From the NCBI GenBank assembly GCA_023399465.1, contig JAEWPB010000103.1, forward strand, positions 46,817 through 110,816: a DNA stretch of 64,000 bases, in the 5' to 3' direction. This document shows positions 56,031 to 64,000 of the stretch, in pieces. Made by a program: the position numbers and the translations under genes. The notes under the pieces were generated by a model. The model saw nothing but the letters and a program-made list of their open reading frames with translations, made no database searches and had not been told where the DNA came from. Position 1 is the stretch's first letter. The number at the start of each line of letters is the position of its first letter. This DNA is from Pseudomonadota bacterium. Lineage in GTDB: Bacteria > Pseudomonadota > Alphaproteobacteria > Rhizobiales > Rhizobiaceae.

Positions 56031-57454
56031 CTGACGCACATATCGCAGTCGGGATGCTCCTAATTCTGATCCTCACCATCTTCCTCGGCTTCCCAGTGGC
56101 TTTCACCTTGATGGCGCTGGGCGTCGGCTTCGGATATTATGCCTACTTCGATGCCGGCCGCATGTGGCGCGCCTATGATCGCGCGCTCGAGGCCGGCGGC
56201 GACACCTTCACCCTGGCGGAGACCTGGGTCGGTGGCTTTTTCAACAACCGGATCTTCGATCTGCTCGTCAACCAGACGTACTCGGTCATCCAGAACGACG
56301 TGCTGACGGCCATACCGCTGTTCCTGTTCATGGGCTACATCGTCGAGCGTGCCAACATCGTCGATCGGCTGTTTTCGACACTTTACAGCGCCACGCGCCG
56401 ACTGCCCGGCTCCATGGCGGTCGCGGCCCTCGCCACCTGCACGCTCTTTGCCACGGCCACCGGCATCGTCGGCGCCGTAGTCACGCTGATGGGGCTGCTC
56501 GCCCTGCCCGCGATGCTGAAGGCAAAGTACGACGTGCGCTACGCGACGGGCGTGATCTGCGCGGGCGGAACCCTCGGGATCCTCATTCCGCCATCGATCC
56601 TGCTGATCGTCTACGCCGCCACTTCCGGGATTTCGGTTGTCCGCATGTATGCCGCTGCGCTCCTGCCCGGTCTCGTCCTCGCAGGACTTTATCTCATCTA
56701 CGTCGTCGTACGGGCGATACTGCAGCCGCAACTGGCACCGAAGCCGACGAAGGAAGAGATCGGCGACCATACACCGGCGCAACTCGCCTGGATGATGCTG
56801 ACATCCTTCGTTCCGCTCGCCTTTCTGATCCTTGCCGTGCTGGGTGCCATTCTCTTCGGCCTGGCAACCCCATCGGAAGCCGCCGCAATTGGGGCGTTGG
56901 GAGGGCTGGCGCTTGCAGCGATGTATCGGGCGCTGACTTGGCAGCGACTGAAGGAATCCGTTTATCTGACGGCGCGAACGACTGCGATGGTCTGCTGGCT
57001 GTTCGTCGGTTCGGCAACGTTCGCGTCGGTGTTTGCCTATCTCGGCGGACAGCAGTTCATCAGCGACTTTGTGACCGGACTGGACATGTCGCCACTGATG
57101 TTCCTGATTGTAGCCCAGATCATCATCTTCCTTCTGGGCTGGCCGCTGGAATGGACGGAAATCATCGTCATTTTCATCCCGATCTTCATTCCGCTGCTAC
57201 CGCATTTCGGCATAGACCCGCTGTTCTTCGGCATTCTCGTGGCAATCAACCTTCAGACGGCCTTCCTGTCCCCGCCCATGGCGATGTCGGCATACTACCT
57301 CAAGGGCGTCTCGCCTTATTATGTCAAGCTGACGGATATTTTCCGCGGCATGATGCCGTATATGATGATTGTCATTCTCTGCATGGTGCTCATCTATCTG
57401 TTCCCGGGCATTGTCTACATGCTGCCGAATCTGCTCTATGGAGGACAGGGATGA
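56027..57454 (+). CDS. dctM: TRAP transporter large permease
   Basis: A 475-residue multi-helix membrane protein that couples substrate entry to sodium or proton flow. Family features include FLGFPVAFTLMALG, TAIPLFLFMGYIVER, CAGGTLGILIPPSILLIVYA and ATPSEAAAIGALGG. It is longer than typical DctM (about 425) because of an insertion after the first helices (about 35-75). It overlaps dctQ by 4 bases. Confidence 0.93.
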   Translation: MTDAHIAVGMLLILILTIFLGFPVAFTLMALGVGFGYYAYFDAGRMWRAYDRALEAGGDTFTLAETWVGGFFNNRIFDLLVNQTYSVIQNDVLTAIPLFLFMGYIVERANIVDRLFSTLYSATRRLPGSMAVAALATCTLFATATGIVGAVVTLMGLLALPAMLKAKYDVRYATGVICAGGTLGILIPPSILLIVYAATSGISVVRMYAAALLPGLVLAGLYLIYVVVRAILQPQLAPKPTKEEIGDHTPAQLAWMMLTSFVPLAFLILAVLGAILFGLATPSEAAAIGALGGLALAAMYRALTWQRLKESVYLTARTTAMVCWLFVGSATFASVFAYLGGQQFISDFVTGLDMSPLMFLIVAQIIIFLLGWPLEWTEIIVIFIPIFIPLLPHFGIDPLFFGILVAINLQTAFLSPPMAMSAYYLKGVSPYYVKLTDIFRGMMPYMMIVILCMVLIYLFPGIVYMLPNLLYGGQG

Positions 57455-57491
57455 TGCCTGGCATGCCCCCGCGTTCCGACAGGTTGGACCG

Positions 57492-57674
57492 ATGATCAGA
57501 AGCCGGATCTTTGCCGTATTTGCGTTCGTGACGTTTGTCGCGTTTTGCGTGATCATCCTGGCGTTCGTTCCACGGTTGGACTTGGCCGTGGCAATGCTGA
57601 TCGGGATTGTGCCTGCGGGTTATGATATCTGGGATCAACTCTTTCGGCGTCGCCCGCCGAAGTCGCCTGGATAA
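57492..57674 (+). CDS. Small two-helix membrane protein after dctM
   Basis: A 60-residue protein (MIRSRIFAVFAFVTF...) with two hydrophobic helices and a basic C terminus (FRRRPPKSPG). It starts 37 bases after dctM, so probably belongs to the TRAP operon. It is not recognised as a named family. It could be an accessory subunit or a chance small protein; the hydrophobic pattern favours a real membrane peptide. Confidence 0.55.
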   Translation: MIRSRIFAVFAFVTFVAFCVIILAFVPRLDLAVAMLIGIVPAGYDIWDQLFRRRPPKSPG

Positions 57675-57702
57675 ACCGCTGCGCCAAATGCGGTCCGAGG
57701 TA

Positions 57703-57752
57703 GCTACATGGCTCCGCACAAACGCAACGGGCCGCGCACAAGGCACGGCCCG
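57703..57752 (+). repeat. 50-base direct repeat, right copy
   Basis: Matches 53807-53856 at 49 of 50 positions. It carries the hairpin CGGGCCG/CGGCCCG and lies 23 bases beyond the stop of the N-acyl amino acid synthase gene, for which it may serve as terminator on the minus strand. Confidence 0.85.
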
Positions 57753-57775
57753 GAAAATCTTGAAACAGCCCCGCC

Positions 57776-58531
57776 TTACAGCGGCAGATCGACGCCAAGA
57801 CTGCCGGCCGGCACGAAACGCGCGGTCGGAATGATGTTGAGCGCCGGCAGGGTATCGCCGGGATTGCGCGAGAACATCATCCGTCGTTCGCTCGGTTGCG
57901 AGATGAAGAACGGGAAGCGCGTCAACAGGGTGCGCCCGACTTCGCGGGTGTTCGTCGCCATCAGCGTCAGGTCGATATTGTACTTCCCGCAGTTCTTCTG
58001 CGGCGGCACGACCGTCTGCGCATAGAAGACCCGCTTGTAGAAGGCCGCATGCTGCGGGCTCACCAGCTGGAGCACGCGGTCGGCATCGAAATAGGCGGCC
58101 GCCATGACCGAGATGCGCAGCGTCAGATAGGGGATCGCCGGCATTTCCTTCATGATCTCGGGATCGGCGGCAAAGCGCGTCGGATCGATCAGCGACAGGC
58201 CGGCATCGAGGAAGGCATCGATTTCCTTCGGGAACACGGTGCGCGTGGAACTGACGCGATGCTCCGGGGTGACATGATGCAACCGCACCGTGCTGATGAG
58301 CTGTTCGTCGAAATAGACGCCGAACACATAGGCATGATCGTCGAAGTCGACGTCGTCGATCAGCTTCGTGCCGGTCATCGGCAGGATGTCGGCCATCTTG
58401 TAGGCGCGATAGCGGATTCGCGCCACGTCTTCCATGTCCTCGCCGCTTTCAATCCGGCGGTACTCTACCTTGTCGAGAACTTGCAAAAGCTTGTCATTGA
58501 AACTCGACGCCAAACTCGCAGCACTGGCCAT
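57776..58531 (-). CDS. N-acyl amino acid synthase, FeeM-like (GNAT/autoinducer-synthase fold)
   Basis: A 251-residue protein resembling the FeeM/autoinducer-synthase-like branch of the GNAT fold. It has RIRYRAYKMADILP near the N terminus, DDHAYVFGVYFDEQLISTVRLHHV, then LTLRISVMAAAYFDADRVLQLV. Such enzymes transfer an acyl chain from acyl carrier protein to an amino acid or related amine. The ATG at 58531 is preferred to a GTG two codons earlier. It is monocistronic; an inverted repeat lies just upstream. The amine acceptor and any signalling role are unknown. Confidence 0.8.
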   Translation of the reverse strand: MASAASLASSFNDKLLQVLDKVEYRRIESGEDMEDVARIRYRAYKMADILPMTGTKLIDDVDFDDHAYVFGVYFDEQLISTVRLHHVTPEHRVSSTRTVFPKEIDAFLDAGLSLIDPTRFAADPEIMKEMPAIPYLTLRISVMAAAYFDADRVLQLVSPQHAAFYKRVFYAQTVVPPQKNCGKYNIDLTLMATNTREVGRTLLTRFPFFISQPSERRMMFSRNPGDTLPALNIIPTARFVPAGSLGVDLPL

Positions 58532-58548
58532 ACGCACCTACCCAATCG

Positions 58549-58569
58549 ATAACATTTAATTAATGTTAT
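58549..58569. promoter_or_regulatory. Inverted repeat upstream of the N-acyl amino acid synthase gene
   Basis: Perfect 7-bp arms ATAACAT (58549-58555) and ATGTTAT (58563-58569) separated by TTAATTA, 18 bases before the synthase start. The size and position fit an operator. No regulator gene is adjacent. Function is inferred. Confidence 0.5.
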
Positions 58570-58707
58570 AGCGATCGGCGCTTGGCAATAAGTACGTAAA
58601 ATTTTAGATAAAATCTAATTATTAAGGTTAACAAATATACAATGAACGAGACGGGCCAGCCGAGCCTAACTCCGAACAAACAATTGAAGTTATTGGAAAA
58701 TATCTCT

Positions 58708-61011
58708 TCAGGCGACGCTCTGGCGCTTGCGGGCGGCGCGCTTGCGCGAGACCGTGTCTGCAAGCGTTATGACGGCCTCTGACGAGATCGGCATCGAGAA
58801 GACATAGCCCTGGATATAGTCGGCGCAGCGATGCGAATTGATGAGCGCCAGCTGATCCTTGGTCTCGACGCCTTCGACAACGATCTTGAGGCCGAGCTCC
58901 CGCGACAGGTTCACCGTGCCGCGCAGCAGCTTGAAGCGACGCGCATCCTCGCCGATGTTGCGGACGAAGGAACGGTCGATCTTGACGACGTCGACCGGCA
59001 ACGAATCGAGGTAGCTGAGGCTCGAGAAACCGGTGCCGAAATCGTCGATGGCGATGGTGATGCCGCGCGAGCGGAGATCACCCAGGATTGCACGGACGGT
59101 CACCAGCTCGTCCATCAGGCAGCTTTCGGTGACTTCGAGATGCAGCCGCGACGGATCGAGGCCCGATTGCTCCAGCGCGTCGCAGACGACCGACACGATA
59201 TCGGAGTTCCGCAGGTCCTGGACCGAGAGGTTGACGGACACCCCGATGTGGCGTGGCCAGGTCACGCAGTCGCGGCAGGCCTGCGCGATGATGAATTCGG
59301 TGATGCCGGAGACGATGCCCATCTCCTCGGCGATCTGGATGAACACGTTCGGCGGAATGGCGCCCTTTTCCGGGTGGATCCATCGCGACAGCGCCTCGCA
59401 GCATTCGATGCGGGTGCCATCGGGCTTGAACATCGGTTGATAGACGACGTGGAGGTCGCGGTTCTCCACGGCGTTGCGCAGATCCGTCTTCAGCCGCTGC
59501 TGCTCGACATAGCGCGCATCCATTTCAGGCTCGAAGGCAGTGCAATAGCCCCTCGCCCGCGACTTGGTTTCGAACAGCGCCAGGTCGGCCTTGATCTGCC
59601 ACTCGTCCATACGCACGTCGGCACTGGACATCAGCACGTAGCCGCAGTTCAGCGAGATCCGGAAGCAATGACCGTCGACATCGTAGTCGCCACTCATCGC
59701 CGCATGGACGGTGCGGATGCGCTGCTCGAGTTCGCAGTCGTTGCCGGCATTGTGGAAGAACAGCACGAACTGGTCGCCCATCAGTCGCGCCTGCAGCGTT
59801 TCGTTGCCGGCAAGTGCCTTCATGCGGCTGGCGATGCGATGCAGCAGCCGGTCCCCGGCCACATGGCCGCGAAGGTCGTTCACATGCTTGAAGCCATCGA
59901 CATCGAAGATCACGAAGGCGACGGTCGAGGGCGCGCCTCCGGCATTGAGCACCTCCTGCACGAGTTCGGCGAAATATTCCCTGTTCGGAAGGCCGGTGAG
60001 GGAATCGTAGCGCGCCATGTGCAGGATCTTGCGCTCGGCGCGCACCCGCGCCGTGACGTCTTCGAAGATCAGGACCACACCGCCATCGGTCTTGCGGTTG
60101 GCGGTGAATTCCAGAGCCAGGTCATCGGAAAACTGGATCAGCGAACGCGACACCGTACCGTCGAACAGCTGCGAAAGCTGGCGCTGGATCAGCGCCGGAA
60201 GCGAGCCATCGATGAAGGTGTGACGCACGCCGTAGCGCAACACGACGTCGAGGTCGCAGTCCTTGAGGCGATCCTTCTCACCGAGATTGAGCAATTCGCA
60301 GGCCTTGCTGTTGACCACCTGGATCCGGTTGTTGCGATCCAGCATGAACAGGCCGTGCGGCATGTTGTTGAGCGCCGTGTCGAAGCGGTCGGCGATAAGC
60401 GCGATCTCCCGCGACGCGATCACGTTCTTGTAGAGAAACTCGCGCACGCCGTTCGCCATCGACCGCGTGGTCAGCGCGAACGGAATGAGGAAAATCGACA
60501 GCAGCGTCATGTAGAAGTCGCCGAGCATCAGGCAGCCGAGCATGATCGGCAGGCTCGCCGACATGGTCTGCAGGTTGACGGCGATCGGCGAACCGTAGTT
60601 GCGCCCGACCACCGACACCATCGACGCCATGGTCACGGCGATGCACACCAGTTCGGCGAAGGGGTCGCCCAGCATCAGGATCGCATAGCCGCTGCCGACC
60701 CCGAGCACAGTCGTCGTCGCCACGCCGCCATAGAGATAGCGCAGCTCCCATTCGGAAATCTCGCTGCGGCTGAGATTGCCCTTCTCGACCATGTCGAAGC
60801 GGTTGAACCAGTAGATGCGGTAGGCGCAGACGACGATAAAAAACGCGGTCAGGTAGAGATAAAAGGTCGAGCCCGACTTGGAGTAGACGGCGAGATAGGT
60901 CAGGATATGAATGATCATACCCGTAAACAGCGTCTTGCGGTTGCCGAACAACGAGCTCACGAAGGACAGATAGACATCTGTCGGAACGGCGCTCTGCCTT
61001 TCTGCCTTCAT
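58708..61011 (-). CDS. Membrane-anchored GGDEF/EAL protein with degenerate GGDEF motif
   Basis: A 767-residue protein. The N-terminal 190 residues hold about five or six hydrophobic helices, followed by a PAS-like domain (about 205-320), a GGDEF domain (about 330-490) and an EAL domain (about 505-755). The GGDEF motif reads MGDQF (near residue 410), so cyclase activity is unlikely. The EAL motif is intact (CEALSRW near 537), with IDDFGTGFSS, so it is probably a c-di-GMP phosphodiesterase regulated by its GGDEF domain. The ATG at 61011 follows GAGGGAAAAA. Confidence 0.93.
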   Translation of the reverse strand: MKAERQSAVPTDVYLSFVSSLFGNRKTLFTGMIIHILTYLAVYSKSGSTFYLYLTAFFIVVCAYRIYWFNRFDMVEKGNLSRSEISEWELRYLYGGVATTTVLGVGSGYAILMLGDPFAELVCIAVTMASMVSVVGRNYGSPIAVNLQTMSASLPIMLGCLMLGDFYMTLLSIFLIPFALTTRSMANGVREFLYKNVIASREIALIADRFDTALNNMPHGLFMLDRNNRIQVVNSKACELLNLGEKDRLKDCDLDVVLRYGVRHTFIDGSLPALIQRQLSQLFDGTVSRSLIQFSDDLALEFTANRKTDGGVVLIFEDVTARVRAERKILHMARYDSLTGLPNREYFAELVQEVLNAGGAPSTVAFVIFDVDGFKHVNDLRGHVAGDRLLHRIASRMKALAGNETLQARLMGDQFVLFFHNAGNDCELEQRIRTVHAAMSGDYDVDGHCFRISLNCGYVLMSSADVRMDEWQIKADLALFETKSRARGYCTAFEPEMDARYVEQQRLKTDLRNAVENRDLHVVYQPMFKPDGTRIECCEALSRWIHPEKGAIPPNVFIQIAEEMGIVSGITEFIIAQACRDCVTWPRHIGVSVNLSVQDLRNSDIVSVVCDALEQSGLDPSRLHLEVTESCLMDELVTVRAILGDLRSRGITIAIDDFGTGFSSLSYLDSLPVDVVKIDRSFVRNIGEDARRFKLLRGTVNLSRELGLKIVVEGVETKDQLALINSHRCADYIQGYVFSMPISSEAVITLADTVSRKRAARKRQSVA

Positions 61012-61295
61012 CCATTTTTCCCTCGGTGTGGCCGGACCATAGAGGAAACGTTTTAATATTTGATTTCGTTATCATTATTGATTTAGTTGAATTTTCTAAT
61101 TTTTTAATCAATTGACCAGTGATTTACGCCCCGATCTGATCAGCCGATCCGGCAAGGATGAGCGCTCCGACACCGCCAAACTTCGTTGTATTCCCGGGGC
61201 ATTTCTCCCCAAATTCCTTGCGTTGTGCGTCTAAAGGCTGGTTGCGTTTTTCCCGTCCCTTCATCTATGGAGGAAAGTAGAAACCGGAGGGGCCC

Positions 61296-61856
61296 ATGGG
61301 AAGCTTGCTGGCGTTCAGTCGCCTGATCGACTTTGTCAACGAAACTATTGGAAAATCCGTCTCCTGGCTGCTGCTCGCGGCGGTGCTGATCAGCGCCGGC
61401 AATGCGGTCGTCCGCAAGATGTTTGACGTTTCCTCAAACGCCTGGCTGGAGGTGCAGTGGTACCTGTTCGGTACCGTTTTCATGCTCGCCGCAGCCTACG
61501 CACTCCTGAAAAACGAGCACGTGCGCATCGATATCCTTTCGAGCACCTGGAGCAAGCGTACGCGCGACTGGATCGACCTGATCCTCCACATCATTTTCCT
61601 CATGCCCTTCGCGGTGCTCATGACCTACCTGGCCTGGCCATGGTTCTGGCTTTCCTACCAGTCAGGGGAAGTGTCCTCGAATGCCGGAGGCCTCATCATC
61701 TGGCCGGCCAAGCTCCCCGTCCTTCTGGGCTTTGCACTGCTGACGCTGCAGGCAGTCTCGGAAGTCATCAAGCGCTATGCCGTCGTCACCGGTCGGATCG
61801 AAGATCCGCGCGAGGTGACCGTTAGCGAAAACGAGAGCGGGGCGAAGGGCAACTGA
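61296..61856 (+). CDS. dctQ: TRAP transporter small permease (second system)
   Basis: A 186-residue DctQ-family membrane protein with four helices. It has WLLLAAVLISAGNAVVRKMFDVSSNAWLEVQWYLFG near the N terminus and NEHVRIDILSS. CGGAGGGG precedes the ATG. The stop is followed after 1 base by dctM. No substrate-binding-protein gene precedes it: the 284 bases upstream are AT-rich and noncoding. Confidence 0.92.
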   Translation: MGSLLAFSRLIDFVNETIGKSVSWLLLAAVLISAGNAVVRKMFDVSSNAWLEVQWYLFGTVFMLAAAYALLKNEHVRIDILSSTWSKRTRDWIDLILHIIFLMPFAVLMTYLAWPWFWLSYQSGEVSSNAGGLIIWPAKLPVLLGFALLTLQAVSEVIKRYAVVTGRIEDPREVTVSENESGAKGN

Positions 61857-61857
61857 C

Positions 61858-63684
61858 ATGATTGATTTCATTGCGCACAATCTTGCCCTGGTGATGTTCA
61901 CCTCGGTCATGGCCATGCTGCTGCTCGGTTATCCGGTGGCCTTCACCCTCGCAGCCGGCGGCCTGATCTACTTCGTCATCGGCGTCGAGCTTTCGGTCAT
62001 TTCGCCCGAGATCAAGCTGTTCTGGCCGCTGCTGCAGTCGCATCCCGATCGCATCTACGGCATCATGTACAATGATACGCTGCTGGCGATCCCGTTCTTC
62101 ACCTTCATGGGCATCATCCTGGAACGATCGCGCATGGCCGAGGATCTGCTCGACACGATCGGCCAGCTGTTCGGACCGATCCGCGGCGGCCTCGCCTATG
62201 CGGTCATCCTCGTCGGTGCCCTTCTCGGTGCGACCACCGGCGTTGTTGCCGCCTCGGTCATGGCCATGGGCCTGATCTCGATGCCGATCATGATGCGCTA
62301 CGGCTACAACCGTTCGCTCGTTTCCGGCACAATCGCAGCTTCCGGCACGCTGGCGCAGATCGTGCCGCCGTCGCTGGTGCTGATCGTCATGGCGGACCAG
62401 CTCGGCCGCTCCGTCGGCGACATGTATGTCGGCGCACTTTATCCGGCGCTGCTGATCGTCGCCGCATACTGCGCCTATATCTTCGCCGTCTCGATGTTCC
62501 GTCCGTCTTTCGCACCGGCCCTGCCGCAGGAAGCGCGTACGCTCGGCAATGGCGTGACCTCGCTCCTGGTCATGCTGGTGATCTCCGCGGCGCTCTACTT
62601 CCTCGGTGAACACGTTCTGTTCACAAGTATTGCCAGCCCGGAATGGCGCCTGGTGTCGGCGCTGACGTTCGCGGTCCTGACCGTCTATGCGGTCGCTCTC
62701 GTCAACAGCAAGTCGAAGAGCAAGCTGATTTCGCGTCTTGCCGAACAGGTCATCATCGTTCTCGTACCGCCGCTGGCGCTGATCTTCCTCGTGCTCGGCA
62801 CCATCTTCCTCGGCATCGCAACGCCGACCGAAGGCGGCGCCATGGGTGCAACCGGCGCCCTCATCCTGGCGCTGGCAAAGGGACGCCTCAACTTTTCCTC
62901 GCTCAAGAACGCGCTTGACGCGACGACCAAGCTCTCCGCCTTCGTCATGATAATTCTTATCGGCGCCCGCGTGTTTGGTCTGACCTTCTACGGCATCAAC
63001 GGCAATGTCTGGATCGAGGACCTGCTGCTGGCGCTTCCGGGCGGCGAGACTGGCTTCCTGATCGTCGTCACGATCATCATCTTCATTCTCGGTTGCTTCC
63101 TCGACTTCTTCGAGATCGCCTTCATCATGGTCCCGCTCCTCGCGCCGGTTGCCGAAACGCTCGGCATCGACCTCGTCTGGTTCGGCATCATCCTGGGCAT
63201 CAACCTGCAGACGTCGTTCCTGACGCCGCCGTTCGGTTTCTCGCTGTTCTTCCTGCGGTCGATCGCACCGTCCGCGCCATGGAAGGACAAGGTAACCGGG
63301 CGCACGCTGCCGGGCGTCAAGACGACGGAAATCTACAAGGGTGTATTCCCCTACATCGTCATCCAGTTCGCGATGATCCTGGTGGTGATCTTCTTCCCCG
63401 GCCTGGTGATGCACTACAAGACGGACCATCCGACCGTCGATCCAAGCACCATCACGATCGAGGTGCCGCAAGGCGGCGGCCTGGGTGGCCTGCCGGGTGG
63501 GCTGTCATTGCCGCCGCTCGGAACCGACAACAGCGGCAACACCCAGCTGCCGGGGCTCGCTCTGCCGCCGCTTGGCATGCCGGCGGAACAGCCGGCCAGC
63601 GGCCAGCAGCCCGCGGGAAGCGAGAACACGGCGCCTGCACCCCAGCCGTCGTTCGATCTCAGCCAGCCGCCGAAGATCAACTGA
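61858..63684 (+). CDS. dctM: TRAP transporter large permease with Pro/Gly-rich tail (second system)
   Basis: A 608-residue DctM-family protein, well above the usual 425-450. The membrane core has LLGYPVAFTLAAGG, LLAIPFFTFMGIILERS, SLVSGTIAASGTLAQIVPPS and ATPTEGGAMGATGA. Two differences explain the length: a central extra segment around residues 215-290, and a C-terminal tail from about 530 rich in Pro, Gly and Gln with repeated LPPLG units. The tail should lie outside the membrane core and its role is unknown. It forms a QM pair without an adjacent DctP. Confidence 0.92.
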   Translation: MIDFIAHNLALVMFTSVMAMLLLGYPVAFTLAAGGLIYFVIGVELSVISPEIKLFWPLLQSHPDRIYGIMYNDTLLAIPFFTFMGIILERSRMAEDLLDTIGQLFGPIRGGLAYAVILVGALLGATTGVVAASVMAMGLISMPIMMRYGYNRSLVSGTIAASGTLAQIVPPSLVLIVMADQLGRSVGDMYVGALYPALLIVAAYCAYIFAVSMFRPSFAPALPQEARTLGNGVTSLLVMLVISAALYFLGEHVLFTSIASPEWRLVSALTFAVLTVYAVALVNSKSKSKLISRLAEQVIIVLVPPLALIFLVLGTIFLGIATPTEGGAMGATGALILALAKGRLNFSSLKNALDATTKLSAFVMIILIGARVFGLTFYGINGNVWIEDLLLALPGGETGFLIVVTIIIFILGCFLDFFEIAFIMVPLLAPVAETLGIDLVWFGIILGINLQTSFLTPPFGFSLFFLRSIAPSAPWKDKVTGRTLPGVKTTEIYKGVFPYIVIQFAMILVVIFFPGLVMHYKTDHPTVDPSTITIEVPQGGGLGGLPGGLSLPPLGTDNSGNTQLPGLALPPLGMPAEQPASGQQPAGSENTAPAPQPSFDLSQPPKIN

Positions 63685-63705
63685 CCAGCAGGTCTCGAAA
63701 CAAAC

Positions 63706-63735
63706 AAGGCCGCGATGAAAATCGCGGCCTTTTTT
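63706..63735 (+). terminator. Terminator after the second TRAP operon
   Basis: A perfect 11-bp stem AAGGCCGCGAT (63706-63716) with ATCGCGGCCTT (63721-63731), a GAAA tetraloop and a run of six T. Confidence 0.93.
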
Positions 63736-63877
63736 CGTCTGGTTGCTGGCCTGCGGGACCAATCGACCGCGACAACCCTTGATGTCTCGCCTTGACACCC
63801 AGTCTGCCACGAAGATCTGGCGACGTTCCCCCCTGCGATGTCGCGAGCGGCTCCCATCACAAGGCAGGAGTGCCACA

Positions 63878-64000
63878 GTGGCCGCGGCAGCCACGACCAA
63901 AGCCGAGACGGCAGCACCTTGCGGCGGTGGCCCATTCGGAAAACGCGCCATGACGAACGGCGCGATCGCGCTCGTTGTTTCGGTACCGATGAAGAATTTG
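63878..64000 (+). CDS. Hypothetical protein (3' partial)
   Basis: A frame opening at GTG 63878, with AGGAG 7 bases upstream, runs to the window edge: AAAATTKAETAAPCGGGP, then a hydrophobic stretch GAIALVVSVPMK. Forty-one codons are visible and no family can be named. An internal ATG at 63950 is an alternative start. It follows a terminator, so it would begin a new transcript. Confidence 0.45.
   Translation, partial: MAAAATTKAETAAPCGGGPFGKRAMTNGAIALVVSVPMKNL

Noticed and set aside
58831..61056. 741-codon open frame on the plus strand opposite the GGDEF/EAL gene
   Set aside because: Shadow of a gene with clear domains on the other strand; no recognisable protein features.
61077..61112. AT-rich inverted repeat ATTGATT/AATCAAT upstream of the GGDEF/EAL gene
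   Set aside because: Arms of 7 bases with a 22-base AT-rich loop are likely by chance in this stretch; no supporting context.
61822..63471. 549-codon open frame on the minus strand opposite the second dctM
   Set aside because: Antisense of a membrane protein, giving the expected highly charged Asp/Arg/Glu-rich translation; not a real gene.

Overview
The window is GC-rich chromosomal DNA from an alphaproteobacterium, most likely of the Rhizobiaceae (Rhizobium, Ensifer, Agrobacterium or Shinella type). The evidence is the glgP-glgB-glgC-glgA-pgm-glgX order, a soxBDAG sarcosine oxidase operon, a split-alpha-subunit proton-translocating transhydrogenase, a bacterial aa3-oxidase subunit IV gene, and many solute-binding-protein transporters (Tct and TRAP). 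This placement is inferred from gene content and layout. No rRNA, tRNA, CRISPR array or complete insertion sequence was seen.

Layout. 1-0.8 kb: the 3' end of a von Willebrand factor A (TadG-like) gene. 1-12.1 kb: a tightly coupled six-gene glycogen operon, then a MaoC-type hydratase. 12.7-17.9 kb (minus strand): the sarcosine oxidase operon. 18.2-20.7 kb: rpsU, a TPR lipoprotein, a short-chain dehydrogenase and an NTF2-like protein. 20.8-24.9 kb: two AraC-family regulators, the second HpaA-like and divergent from hpaBC. 25.0-36.7 kb: an accessory catabolic block with an aldehyde dehydrogenase and tctCBA on the minus strand. Divergent from these on the plus strand are an IclR regulator, a UPF0261/Tm-1-like protein, a HAD hydrolase, two class III aminotransferase-fold enzymes and an APH-fold kinase. 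36.7-45.9 kb: hpaR divergent from hpaF-hpaE-hpaD-aromatic amino acid decarboxylase-SSADH-hpaG-hpaH-hpaI. 46.0-49.5 kb (minus strand): the transhydrogenase genes and a cytochrome oxidase subunit. 49.8-50.9 kb: a small, visibly less GC-rich island of three minus-strand immunity-like genes, one with a premature stop, bracketed by a short repeat. 51.1-61.0 kb: two GGDEF/EAL proteins, a complete TRAP transporter operon and a FeeM-like N-acyl amino acid synthase. 61.3-63.7 kb: a TRAP QM pair without its binding protein. A new CDS starts at the right edge.

How the genes work together. HpaBC and the hpaF-I operon can take 4-hydroxyphenylacetate through homoprotocatechuate to pyruvate plus succinic semialdehyde. 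The embedded SSADH would pass the latter to succinate. The embedded aromatic amino acid decarboxylase suggests that tyrosine or its amines feed the route. The 25.6-36.7 kb block separates the upper (hpaBC) and lower (hpaF-I) pathway genes. It looks like a separate uptake-and-degradation system for an amine or amino alcohol: an AGXT2L-type putative phospho-lyase lies beside an APH kinase, with an aldehyde dehydrogenase and a Tct transporter opposite. This block and the immunity-like island are the least explained parts of the window. Family calls rest on reading the translated sequences. No database search was run.
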